Assembly (NCBI RefSeq): GCF_026241165.1
Contig: NZ_JAPFQN010000005.1
Location: 372,001-436,000, forward strand
Reading direction: 5' to 3'
Source: Mangrovivirga halotolerans
Lineage (GTDB): Bacteria > Bacteroidota > Bacteroidia > Cytophagales > Cyclobacteriaceae
Length of the DNA: 64,000 nucleotides
Below are positions 9,541 to 19,300 of the stretch, piece after piece. Each line of letters starts with the position of its first letter. Positions within the stretch are counted from its first letter, which is position 1. The position numbers were made by a program, and so were the translations under genes. The notes beneath the pieces were generated by a model. It was not told the DNA's origin. It searched no databases and worked only from the letters and a program-made list of their open reading frames with translations.

Positions 9541-9996
9541 ATGGACACAGCAAATTATGAAAGTGAAATTAAGGATGTGATTGAAAGGAATGTCGACGCA
9601 TACCGCGGTTATGAAAAAGCAGCCGAAAAAGTAAAAGACCCGAATTTAGAATCTGTTTTTCATCAACAGGCTTCTCAAAGAAAACAGTTTGCTTATGAAC
9701 TCGCCAGTACAGCCCATGTATATGATGATGAACCAACTGTTAAGCAAATACAAGACGGTAGTTTTGAAGGTAATTTACACAGAACATGGATGGATATAAA
9801 AGCTGCATTTTCCAGTGACAACGATGAGAAAATAGTTGAAGAATGCATCCGTGGAGAAAAATCCGCACTCGACGAGTATGAGGATATAACAAGCCATGGA
9901 TTACCTCATGAGCTTGAAAATAAGATACATGAGCAGGAAAGAACAATTCGCGAATGTATATCAGATTTGGAAAGAATAGAAAATCGTCTTCATTAA
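9541..9996 (+). CDS. PA2169 family four-helix-bundle protein (DUF2383-like)
   Basis: The ATG at 9541 gives a soluble 151-aa protein starting MDTANYESEIKDVIERNVDA; an upstream in-frame codon would add an unlikely hydrophobic leader. It has the helical pattern of ferritin-like DUF2383/PA2169 proteins: YRGYEKAAEKVKDPNLESVF, then QRKQFAYEL, then ECIRGEKSALDEYEDI, then a final helix EQERTIRECISDLE. A paralogue with the same layout follows at 10232. Family members are often stress-induced; the biochemical role is not established. Confidence 0.82.
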   Translation: MDTANYESEIKDVIERNVDAYRGYEKAAEKVKDPNLESVFHQQASQRKQFAYELASTAHVYDDEPTVKQIQDGSFEGNLHRTWMDIKAAFSSDNDEKIVEECIRGEKSALDEYEDITSHGLPHELENKIHEQERTIRECISDLERIENRLH

Positions 9997-10023
9997 ACAC
10001 AAATAAAAATTAAACCAGGAATT

Positions 10024-10048
10024 AAAGCCCTTTTCAAGGGCTTTTTCT
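10024..10048 (+). terminator. Rho-independent terminator
   Basis: AAAGCCCTT and AAGGGCTTT form a perfect 9-bp stem around TTC, followed by a T-rich tail, 28 bp after the first PA2169-type gene. Confidence 0.88.
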
Positions 10049-10231
10049 TTTGGATATTCATGGAGCATCAACTGTAGAAAAAGTACCATTTAAAATTTAA
10101 ATAAGTGAGAAAATATTTACTCGAGAACTGGCTTATAATTCTCAAAAAATGAGATTTAATAGTTGCCAGACTTTTTATAATAATTGGCATTATTCTTTCT
10201 TTAATCATATTGATCAACCCACACCAAAACC

Positions 10232-10705
10232 ATGGAAACCAAAGCATATAAAAAAGAATTATCGGAGGTAATAGAAAGAAATATTGCAGTGTACCAAGGG
10301 TATTTAAGAGTTGCTAGAGAAGTAAAAGATCAACGGCTTGCAGAAGCAATTAACCAACACGCAAGGCAAAGAAAAAATTTCGCATACACATTAGCTGCTA
10401 TTGGGCATATTTTCGATAATAAAACAATAGGAAAAATCATGGAAGGTAGTACTGAGTTAAAATCCCAAAACGGCTGGATTAACCTGGATTCAATCACAAA
10501 GGAAGAAGTGAATGATCTATTGATTTTAGGCGAATGCATCAGAGGTGAAAGAAAAGCTTTAGATGAATATGATGATGTTAAAAGCAACGTTTTACCATGC
10601 AAAATAGAAGAAAAGATTGATCAACAGGAAGACACTATCCGGGAATTCATCATAGCATTGGAACAGATTGAATATGAACTAGATAAAAAGTATGAGTTTA
10701 AGTAA
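10232..10705 (+). CDS. PA2169 family four-helix-bundle protein, paralogue of the preceding gene
   Basis: 157 aa. It aligns along its length with the gene at 9541: ERNIAVYQGYLRVAREVKD, QHARQRKNFAYTLAAIGHIF, ECIRGERKALDEYDDVKS and DQQEDTIREFIIALEQIE all have counterparts there. The pair is a diverged tandem duplication, each copy with its own upstream gap; the first has a terminator. Function unknown, probably stress-related by family habit. Confidence 0.8.
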   Translation: METKAYKKELSEVIERNIAVYQGYLRVAREVKDQRLAEAINQHARQRKNFAYTLAAIGHIFDNKTIGKIMEGSTELKSQNGWINLDSITKEEVNDLLILGECIRGERKALDEYDDVKSNVLPCKIEEKIDQQEDTIREFIIALEQIEYELDKKYEFK

Positions 10706-10899
10706 TAAGTTAAACTCAGAAAACTCTTGCTATTAACCCATGGTTTCAAATGTTTCCATTAGAAGACCGCAATTAAAAAGTTTTCAGGAAAGGGGGATGA
10801 ACAGTAATTAAGCCTATAAATTCTTCCTATTATTTGATTTTTATAGTTATTAATTATCTTTAAAAAAGGGAATTTATAACTATATGTATGATATCAATT

Positions 10900-11460
10900 A
10901 TGAAAAGTAAAATTCTTCAGTTTAGTTTCAATGTTTTATTAATATTTTCAATTTTATCCTGCTTTAGAGAAAGTGTTAATCCATCGAAATTAGAATTACC
11001 ACCAATCACCAAAACCGGGGAAAATACCTTTGGATGCATGATTGGTAACGAAATATGGACGGCAAATAGTCCTGGCGGCTGTTTTAATTGTTCGAGTAAT
11101 CCTTTTGGAATCGTAGAATATGACAATTTTGGTCCATGGATCATTGTTATTGGTGCAGAAAATTCTCATGAGAATGTTATCGATGAAAATATTAATATTA
11201 CCGTATTATATGAAGATTTTATTCAGGTAGGCGACAAAATTATGTTTAATAGTTCTGAAGATTTTAGAACTCAAATCACCTTTCAAGACCAAAAAAGTGG
11301 AAAATACCTTGAGAGCGATAGCACAACTCAAGGTCATATAATATTTAACCGATTGGATTTTGAAGAGGGCATTGCATCAGGAACTTTTGAAGTTACTATA
11401 ACAAATCACAACAATGTTGTGACTATTAATGATGGCCGGTTTGATGTGATGTTATATTAA
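10900..11460 (+). CDS. DUF6252-like lipoprotein
   Basis: From the ATG at 10900 the signal peptide ends at FSILSC (an ATG at 10888 is also in frame). The mature N-terminus contains LPPITKTGENTFGCMIGNEIW, very like the LPPxTxxGxNTFGCxVNG motif of a common Bacteroidota lipoprotein family that I associate with DUF6252. The rest is beta-rich. About 186 aa. No clear operon partner. Function unknown. Confidence 0.66.
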   Translation: MKSKILQFSFNVLLIFSILSCFRESVNPSKLELPPITKTGENTFGCMIGNEIWTANSPGGCFNCSSNPFGIVEYDNFGPWIIVIGAENSHENVIDENINITVLYEDFIQVGDKIMFNSSEDFRTQITFQDQKSGKYLESDSTTQGHIIFNRLDFEEGIASGTFEVTITNHNNVVTINDGRFDVMLY

Positions 11461-11636
11461 TTCTCAAATAATTATTAAATGAAGCAAAATAATTTAGTTA
11501 TTTGAATAGGAGAACCTAAAAACTACTCTTAAGAAAATAAAACCATTTATTTTTAAGCATTTAAAGGTTACTTTTTAAGGAATAAGGAGAATAAAACCTA
11601 AACTATTATTTTTTTATAAACAGAAGAATTATTTAT

Positions 11637-12179
11637 ATGAAAAAAGCGCTGATTATTACCGGGATTTTTGTTTCATTTTTATCAATTGCCCAGGATAAAA
11701 AAGAAAAAGCTAATGAAAAGAAAGAAAGGGTAGAAGTAATAGAAGTATATGATGACAATGAAGAAGAATTAGAAGTTGACCTTCAAATTTCCGATGAGGA
11801 TTTAGAAGAAAAAAAAGATGATTATTGTAGCAGCTGTTGGGATTATGAAAGAGCCAGTGAAAATCCTGAAAAGGTTACTCAATTGTCTCTTAAAAATAAG
11901 AATTTAAAAAAAATACCAAATGACATAGAAAAGTTTAAAAACCTTACTGCACTGGCAGTTCCATATAATAAGATCAAAACAATTCCTATCAAACTTTTTC
12001 AACTACAAAAGCTAATCCAATTAGATTTTAGTAAAAACAGGATTTCCAGTATTCCTGATGAAATTTCAAATCTAAAGGAATTAAAGATCCTTAGATTATC
12101 TGGTAATCCGATTGCAGGTAAACCTTCGGAAATCGAAAAACTTAAAAAGTTATTACCGAATACTAAAATTATATATTAA
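11637..12179 (+). CDS. Secreted leucine-rich-repeat protein
   Basis: 180 aa. A signal peptide (about residues 1-18, ending SIAQ) is followed by a very acidic Lys/Glu segment (about 20-62) and then four leucine-rich repeats of the plant-type/bacterial pattern: LSLKNKNLKKIPNDIEKFKN, LAVPYNKIKTIPIKLFQLQK, LDFSKNRISSIPDEISNLKE and LRLSGNPIAGKPSEI. Such repeats form a protein-binding surface. It is the last host gene before the transposon end and has its own terminator, which the insertion leaves intact. Confidence 0.82.
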   Translation: MKKALIITGIFVSFLSIAQDKKEKANEKKERVEVIEVYDDNEEELEVDLQISDEDLEEKKDDYCSSCWDYERASENPEKVTQLSLKNKNLKKIPNDIEKFKNLTALAVPYNKIKTIPIKLFQLQKLIQLDFSKNRISSIPDEISNLKELKILRLSGNPIAGKPSEIEKLKKLLPNTKIIY

Positions 12180-12220
12180 GGATTTAATTAAAGAAGTACT
12201 TTAATTTAATATAAATAAGA

Positions 12221-12246
12221 GCAGCTAAGGAGTAGCTGCTTTTTTT
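12221..12246 (+). terminator. Rho-independent terminator
   Basis: GCAGCT and AGCTGC form a 6-bp stem around a 7-base loop (AAGGAGT) followed by a run of seven T, 41 bp after the LRR gene stop. No gene is visible from here to the transposon end at 12435. Confidence 0.85.
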
Positions 12247-12429
12247 ATTGACTAAAATTTCTGACACTCGATTAATTCAATCAGGTACACTCAATAATAG
12301 AGAAAGAGTAGATGAAGGTTAAGATGGATAATTATCCACAGCGGTGGAGATGTTAATTAATCTTACTTAACATAATGTAAATTATGTAACAAAAGTGGGT
12401 TTTAGCGGAAATTGGGCATTATTCGTTTT

Positions 12430-12434
12430 AAAGA
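12430..12434 (+). repeat. Target-site duplication, left copy (AAAGA)
   Basis: AAAGA directly abuts the TGTACC terminus of the element and is repeated exactly at 32234-32238 after the other terminus. A 5-bp direct repeat is the duplication size made by Tn7- and Tn5053-type transposases. Confidence 0.85.
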
Positions 12435-12574
12435 TGTACCGTACCATTAAAAATGTTGAAATGTGCATTAGAAATGTTGATTATTTTATTTTAAAAAGTC
12501 ATTAGACTTATTTAAACATAGAACAATTTTCATTTCGGGTTTGGAGATTAATATTTGTGCATTAAAAATGTTGA
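12435..12574 (+). repeat. Left end of transposon: three transposase-binding-site-like repeats
   Basis: Cores CATTAAAAATGTTGA (12445-12459), CATTAGAAATGTTGA (12466-12480) and CATTAAAAATGTTGA (12560-12574) lie in the same orientation. The second and third are preceded by TGTG, giving a longer consensus of about 21 bp. Start-to-start spacings are 21 and 94 bp. Tn7 likewise has a spread left end with three TnsB sites. Confidence 0.82.
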
Positions 12575-12642
12575 TTGTGTATTTTCAGTTAATAACCTTT
12601 TATCAGTAAGGTAAATTATATGGTGAAAATTTTGAAGGAGTG

Positions 12643-13335
12643 TTAGCTCTTGTTTAATTCCTTTAATTGTTTTTTATATGAGTCAGAAATTTCTTTTAAC
12701 AATTTTTCAAACTCTTCTATATTTCTGATCTTTTCTGTCACCGAGTTCCTAATTTCCATATTAGGGTCATTTTTATCCTCACTTTCATTAATATTCATAT
12801 TTGATACAATTGTTACAACTTTTGCTTCATAAGAATCAAATAAGTCAATTACATCTTTAATTTTGGGATCTAAATTAAAATGTTTTGCTATTTCTTTTAA
12901 TAAATCATTTATAATGTCTTTAGCATTTTCGTCAATTTTTAAAACACTTTTATAATAATCTATATTATTTTTATTCTTTTTATCATTTGGATCCTCTAAA
13001 CCAAATTTAATTTGAACTGGAATAAAAAATGACTCATCATTCTTTGGGTCTAATCTTTCAAGTACATTAAATAACTTTTCAAATCTATCAAATTCCTTTT
13101 TTAAAGGTGGAACAGTCCATTTCCTATCCCATAACTTAACAATTAAGTCAAAACATTCTTTTTTAGCTTCTTCCCTTTCATAGCCATCTAATTCATCGAT
13201 TGTATAAATTTTTTCTGATAGGTAATGTGCCATCCATTTGGATAAAGTGTCTGTACTTCCATCTAATTCAAGTTCAGAGACAATTTTTTTACCTAACTCT
13301 AAAATTTTATCAATTTCATTCTTTGATTGTTCCAT
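12643..13335 (-). CDS. Avs3b-like partner protein of the AVAST type 3 anti-phage system
   Basis: 230 aa, soluble, highly charged. The N-terminal part ELGKKIVSELELDG...DTLSKWMAHYLSE and then CFDLIVKLWDRK...LERLDPKND matches, from memory, the pattern of small proteins (LGxxLVxELxLDxSVDTLGRWMAHYIAE, then CFDxILKLWxHR) encoded beside nuclease-STAND Avs3 proteins. The second half is helical with a coiled-coil-like end. Its start overlaps the 3' end of the large STAND gene by 20 bp, so the two are co-transcribed. Its biochemical role is not known to me. It is the first gene inside the left end of the transposon. Confidence 0.68.
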   Translation of the reverse strand: MEQSKNEIDKILELGKKIVSELELDGSTDTLSKWMAHYLSEKIYTIDELDGYEREEAKKECFDLIVKLWDRKWTVPPLKKEFDRFEKLFNVLERLDPKNDESFFIPVQIKFGLEDPNDKKNKNNIDYYKSVLKIDENAKDIINDLLKEIAKHFNLDPKIKDVIDLFDSYEAKVVTIVSNMNINESEDKNDPNMEIRNSVTEKIRNIEEFEKLLKEISDSYKKQLKELNKS

Positions 13336-16300
13336 TTTCAGTTAATAAAAATATTTTATGTTTGGCTGGAATAAATTTATAATCTTTGGGTCTGAATTGA
13401 CTATCGATTTCTCTTCTTAAAGTGATTTCTATTATAATACAACAATTTAATTCCTGGCATAATGTCTTTAATATTTCTATTTCTCCAGTTATTCTTATAC
13501 CAGACCTTTCTGGCTTAATTTCATATTTTAAGGCACTGCTCCAGGAATGTAATTTAAAAACTTTATCATTTTTATTTAAATGCCAAGTCTTTTTCATTGG
13601 ATCTGGAGTTATTTTTAATAATTCCATATATGACTCCCCTATCGAAGGCAAGGGAGCTTTAATTCCTACTGCATATGGATCAAACCTATCAATCCCATTA
13701 TTATAGTAAGGTTCATTTATCCATCCCTTTAATTGAAATTTACCTTCACTTATTTCGAAATTTGATTCACCAAAATTTGGCAACTTATAATCCTGAAAAT
13801 TCTTTACAGTTAATAGTGATTTTTGAAGAGACGATGAAGTCTCTTTTAATACTAAAGAAGAATTAATTGTACATTCTTCATGATAATGTTCCTTTCTTTC
13901 ACTCCATTCTCCATATACGTTTAACCAATTACCTTCATCATTATATAAGGATAAATATTTCAGTAAATCGTCGTCTTTAATATTATTAATCCACTCTTTT
14001 GATAAATTACTATTTACCCAATCAGGTTTATTAATTGGTAATGGATCTCTTAAATCAGCTAACCACCTACCATCATTTAAAGTCAAAATATGTCCTGATA
14101 ACCAGGATTCCCATTCATTTACCAACCCATCATCATATTCCTCAATTAATACTGTCATATTTTCAACTAGTTTCGCAGCAACTATTAGCATCGAATGATA
14201 AGAAATATAAAAATCCCAATTATCTGCTTTTGGATATTCACTGTGAGTATGCCAGGTATCCCTTTCTTGTGAACGATTCCACAGGTTTACACGAGGATCA
14301 TTATTGTATCCTGTTTTTGTTTCTAAGCCCCATTTATTATATACAACATCTGCACAAAGATCTTGAATTTGCTTACCTGGAACTCCAAAAACTTCACCAA
14401 GAGGTTTAAACCAATATTCATCAAAATCCCAACCAAAATTAAATTCTATATTTGTATTAACCTCTCCTTTTTGATGCAAGTAACTATCTGTTCTATATCC
14501 ATATTTCTCTTTCTTAGCTTTAAATTTACTTTTCCCGACCCCTTCAAGGCTAGAGATCTCTCTACAGCTATAAGTTCCGGGAATTGCTTTTTCGATGTTC
14601 AAAGCAATTTCTGATGCAAATTTTTGGATTAATACATGAGGCTCTAAATGCGAATACTTCTGAAACTTACCTTTATAATCAACTAATACTTCTGGTGCAT
14701 CAATCGAAACACGAGAAAATGCTATGAGTAGATATTGTCTTGCATGTAAATTATAAAATGGGTACTTTTTGCTACCGAAGGCATCAACTTGATCATACTC
14801 CAACCATTCAAGAAGCGATTTTAATACATTGGCACAACCAAAGTCAGCTAATTTCTTGATTACGTGGCAAGCCTTCCAACGAGTTTCAGAACGTGGTGAG
14901 CCAAGAGATGACCAAATAAAACCAGCAATATTTCTATCTATATCGTCAGAAACATATAGCCATTTATTCCAGGGACCGTCTCCAAAATCATCTTCAATGT
15001 GTATCTCAAATCGTGACAAAGCGTAATCCAATAAATTAGCAGCTTGACTCGCATCTATAAACGCTGACGCATGTTGTACAAATCTAAAAAGAATGCTTGC
15101 ATTGGTAAATTCTTGACCTTGAGATAATCTCTGAAAAATCCCCTTTCTCAACTCATTGGAAAGATCATCATCAATATTTAGATCTCTGATGGCTGATTCA
15201 TATGAGTAATTATAGACTAAATCATATGCAAATCTCGCACCAAATTCTTTAATAATTTCGGGCCATTTTTTATTAAAACTTACTTTAGACTTCCACTCAT
15301 TAGGTATAAATGATAAGAATTTAATGTAATCATAGTATCCTATATTTTCAGCGTATAAGAATGAATCAACTAATCTTAATATATCCTTAGGGTCAATACG
15401 TAAAAACAACTCAGTATATAGATCATTTATATCCCATATAATGTGATTCTGTTTCTCATGAATTTCTAAGTTATATCTTTTCAAAAGTGTCGATACTCCA
15501 CTAGAAGTCAAGACATCTAATTCTCGGAATATAATATCCCAATTTCCACCTTCTTGTAAGTTGGCAACTTCTTCCTTATCCTTTTCTAATTCTGATGGTT
15601 TTGAACTTTTGATTTGAGTTTCACAAGAATTGACAACATTATTTAGGTCACTATTACGAATCTTATATTGATCTGCAAGTGACTTCATTTGCATCCAATA
15701 TCCTGTAGTGGCTCCCTCCTTTCTTACCCATTCAAATGCATCATTGAAAATCTTATTTCTTTCTTTGAAAGAAGATCCATTTATCAAACATATAGACAAA
15801 AAATCTAACAGATTATAGTTTGGAAGAAAACGAGCCAATGACCATCCTAAATCTGAACTAATGACCTTGGATTTTACGAGATATCTTAATATATCTTCCA
15901 GCTGATATTCAAATATCCCTATTTCTCTATCCCTCCATCGACTTAGAGCAGAAATTCCAATTTGGGGAGACATATTAACGCAGGTTACAATTGCTCTAGA
16001 CCTATTCCAATGTTTTTCTCGATACACATTCTCTCCTACTAATTCTGCACATCGAACAAATCTATACGCCAATTCATCTGAAGAATGAGAATTAGACGCT
16101 TTTCCTAATGATTCTACTGCCTCCCAGCGTTCAACAATTTCATCACCGAACTTGGAAATAATATCTATAGCATCTTCAAAATAGACAGCTGCGTCATCTT
16201 TTGAACTTGAAAGCACTGCTCGTGCCAATGAAATATAGTCACCAGCTACCTCTTCCGGTCTAGACTCTTTCAGACCTCTAACCATTTTGTAAGTTGAGCT

Positions 16301-19300
16301 TTCAATTTCAGTCAATGCGCTATTCAAGTGATTTGCTCTATTTCCAGCCCGAAGTAAATGGATTCGTTGACCTATTGTAAATGAAGAGTTATTCTGCAAA
16401 TAATCTTTAAAATATTGCTGAATGGCTTCAAGTTTAAGCTTTTTACAATATATCAGAATTGATGATAGAATACCCGCAATTTCTTTAGGAAGATCGTCGT
16501 ATGCTCTATACCTGCCAATAATGGCTCTCTTTGAATCTTCATCAGCTTGCTTGGCCTTATTAGCAAGATCATCTATGTCACCCGAGATCAACTGTGCTCT
16601 CAATAAATACCATGGGAACAGACCACCTATTACTTCTTTGAATTCTTTAATTTCATCAGAATAACTTCTCTTTTTATCCTCAGACTTATAAACCTTAGGC
16701 ATAAGGTCATCTAGGTTAATTTCTGAAATTTTTGAGATTACACATCTGATAGAAAGTGCTTTAAGAAATGTAATACTCTTCTTTGATTCGTATCTTGAAC
16801 CGGCTCCCTGAGATGCAACGTTGGGGACATAGTAGTCTAGCGTTTTTGTAATTAAGCTATCCTCCATCATTCGATGCAAACAAACCTCTAAGAACCCCAC
16901 TATCGAAGGGGTAAGATTATCATGATAAGAATCTTTGGGCTTTTTGATTCTCATTTTTGAGTTTGCCAACATTTTTAGACACTTTTCAATGTCATCAGCT
17001 TCAGCAAATCGTCCAACTTTCACCAATTCACTTACAATGGCAACAACATGAAATTTATTTTCTCGAGCATTCTTAAGAATTTGATCTATTTCATCAAATC
17101 TACCTGAATCAATTAATCGATTAACAAGCTGTCTAACTACTTGAAATATAAACTCTTTAGGCTTTATGCTATCGAGAAATTTCAAGCATGATTTCGCACC
17201 ATTAAGGTTCAGAAAAACATAAGCTAATTCCAGAATATCCTCACGGCTAACCCCGTTTTCTCGATATCTATCATTCTTTTTCTTAGATTCTTCAAAATAG
17301 ATATGAAGCCAGTTCATGGCTGACCTCAGATAGCCTTGAGCATCTCCATTGAATTCTTTAATTTCGCTTAGCAGAGAGGCGGTATAAATATTCTCAGAAC
17401 CCTCCCAACTACTTCTTAGAATTTTCTTAAAAGCTACTTCTTGTACCTTTAAATCGTCCTGAAGCTTGGGAAGTAAATCAATATTATTTTGAAAAAGGCT
17501 TTGTTGTCTTTGGTCTCCTGCAACTTCCTCTCCGGCTCTTAATGCAAGTTGTATAGCATCTTTGTAGTTTGCGGATCTTAGAGCTGCCTTAAATGCGAAT
17601 TGTAGACGATAAACAAGTACGTTCCTTTTATCAATAGGATTACTAGCTGGCAGTAGCTTATCAGATAAGGCAATCTCTATTAAATCATCATATTTCCCTG
17701 CTTGGAGATAGAGTTGCGGAAGTATTTCTGCTACATAGGTGAAGTAGCTTGCTAGTGGCTCTAAAATTTTAACATAACTACGAAAATCTTCTTCCGTGCT
17801 TAAAAAAGTATTTCTAAACCATGTTTCTGTTGGCTCATCTCTAAAATGGACAGAGGACGAATCACGCATCCATAATGAGCGACCAATATCTATAATAAAG
17901 CTTTTTACTTCTTCTATGCTTACTTCAGATGCTTTTGCTAAAACTTCCAATGGAATATTCGGTGGTAAACTCGCTAATCCTTTACAAATTTTATCTACAC
18001 TGCTTTGATAGTCAGAAGTTAAGTTGTCTTTGATTTTATTGACTGCTGCATTTAACTGATCTTCAATTTGTTGTTCAACGGATGTTCCGGATGGACCTAG
18101 GAATTCTAGAAGTTCATTTATACAAGCGTGACCTGCTGAAATTGCATTCATTTGTACCCTAGGGTTTCCACTAGTTAGGCGATGAAATTCAAGTGCCTGA
18201 TTTTCATTTGCTTCTTGAAAATGCTTTTTGAGATTTTCAAATGTTTCCTCTATAGAAAAAGGCTGAAGGTTGAGTATGGAAATTGAACTTGATGGCTTTA
18301 GAAGATGTGTTCGTTCAGGTCGGCACAAATAAACTAGTTTGCAATCATGCGGGAAATCTTCTTTTAATAACTCATTTGCAAAACATGAATCTCCACATTC
18401 TTGAGCCGCCATTTCTGCATTATCAGCTGCATCAATAAGTATGTAGAGTTGAGCGGAAGCAACTGTTTGTTTTAGTGATTTTATTGAAGATTCAATTCGG
18501 ACTAGAAAACCGTGCACTATGTCACTTACTTGCGTAGTGTCCTTAATAACCATACTATCACAGTGCCCAAGTGATGCCAATTCATTTGCTATTTGTACAA
18601 GTGCATCTCTATGCCTATGCCTTGGTTTACTTCTAGTACGATACTTACCGGAACCGAAACAATCATAAGCGATTCCAAGCGAGCCTTCTGGTAGTACTTG
18701 TAAAACGTATTGGCTGAAAACTGATTTTCCTACACCGCCTTCTGCTTGTATTATTGTAGGTTGATCAGCAGTTTTAATACTATTTATTATGTTTAAGTAT
18801 TGCTCCCTATGAGTAATCTTATCAAGCTCTTCAAATAATGGAGGCGCTGGAAACAATTGCCCGATAGAAGTAACACCAAAAGGCCTTAAAATATCTTCTT
18901 TAATTATTTTTCGATTGGAGTCTGGAAGAACTTTTCTTTGAACCAAAGAAACTATGCTATCAACCTGAGCTGTGTCAATCATTCCAGGTTGCAGCCTAGA
19001 CATTTCAATCATTAGATCACCTTCTTGATCTAAATAGTCTCCTTCACTATCTGCAAAATTCAGGAGGCTACAAAACTGCATTAGTTTATTGCCTTTAAGT
19101 TCGGTATACTTCTTAATCGTTTGAACAAATCTCTTATTGACCTTATCACCACCTCCTGATATTGAGGAGATGTTTTGCTTTAAGGTTTCATCTATCTTCC
19201 GATTTGTAATAATTGTAAAGGATACTCCAGATAAGGATTTCTCTTTTGAATGTTGCTTGTACCTCTCAGCAAACCCAACAATTGTATCCTTGAGTATGCT

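Noticed and set aside
12332-12340. TTATCCACA, a consensus DnaA box 95 bp outside the left transposon end
   Set aside because: A single copy without an AT-rich unwinding region or further boxes; a 9-bp match in AT-rich DNA is expected by chance, so no origin is claimed.
12445-12574. Repeated CATTARAAATGTTGA motifs considered as a small CRISPR array
   Set aside because: Repeats are too short, spacings irregular (21 and 94 bp), inverted copies exist 20 kb away, and no cas genes are present. Transposon ends explain them fully.
13422-13706. Plus-strand frames within the 3' end of the Avs3-like gene
   Set aside because: Antisense shadows of an uninterrupted 2085-codon gene with motifs in order.
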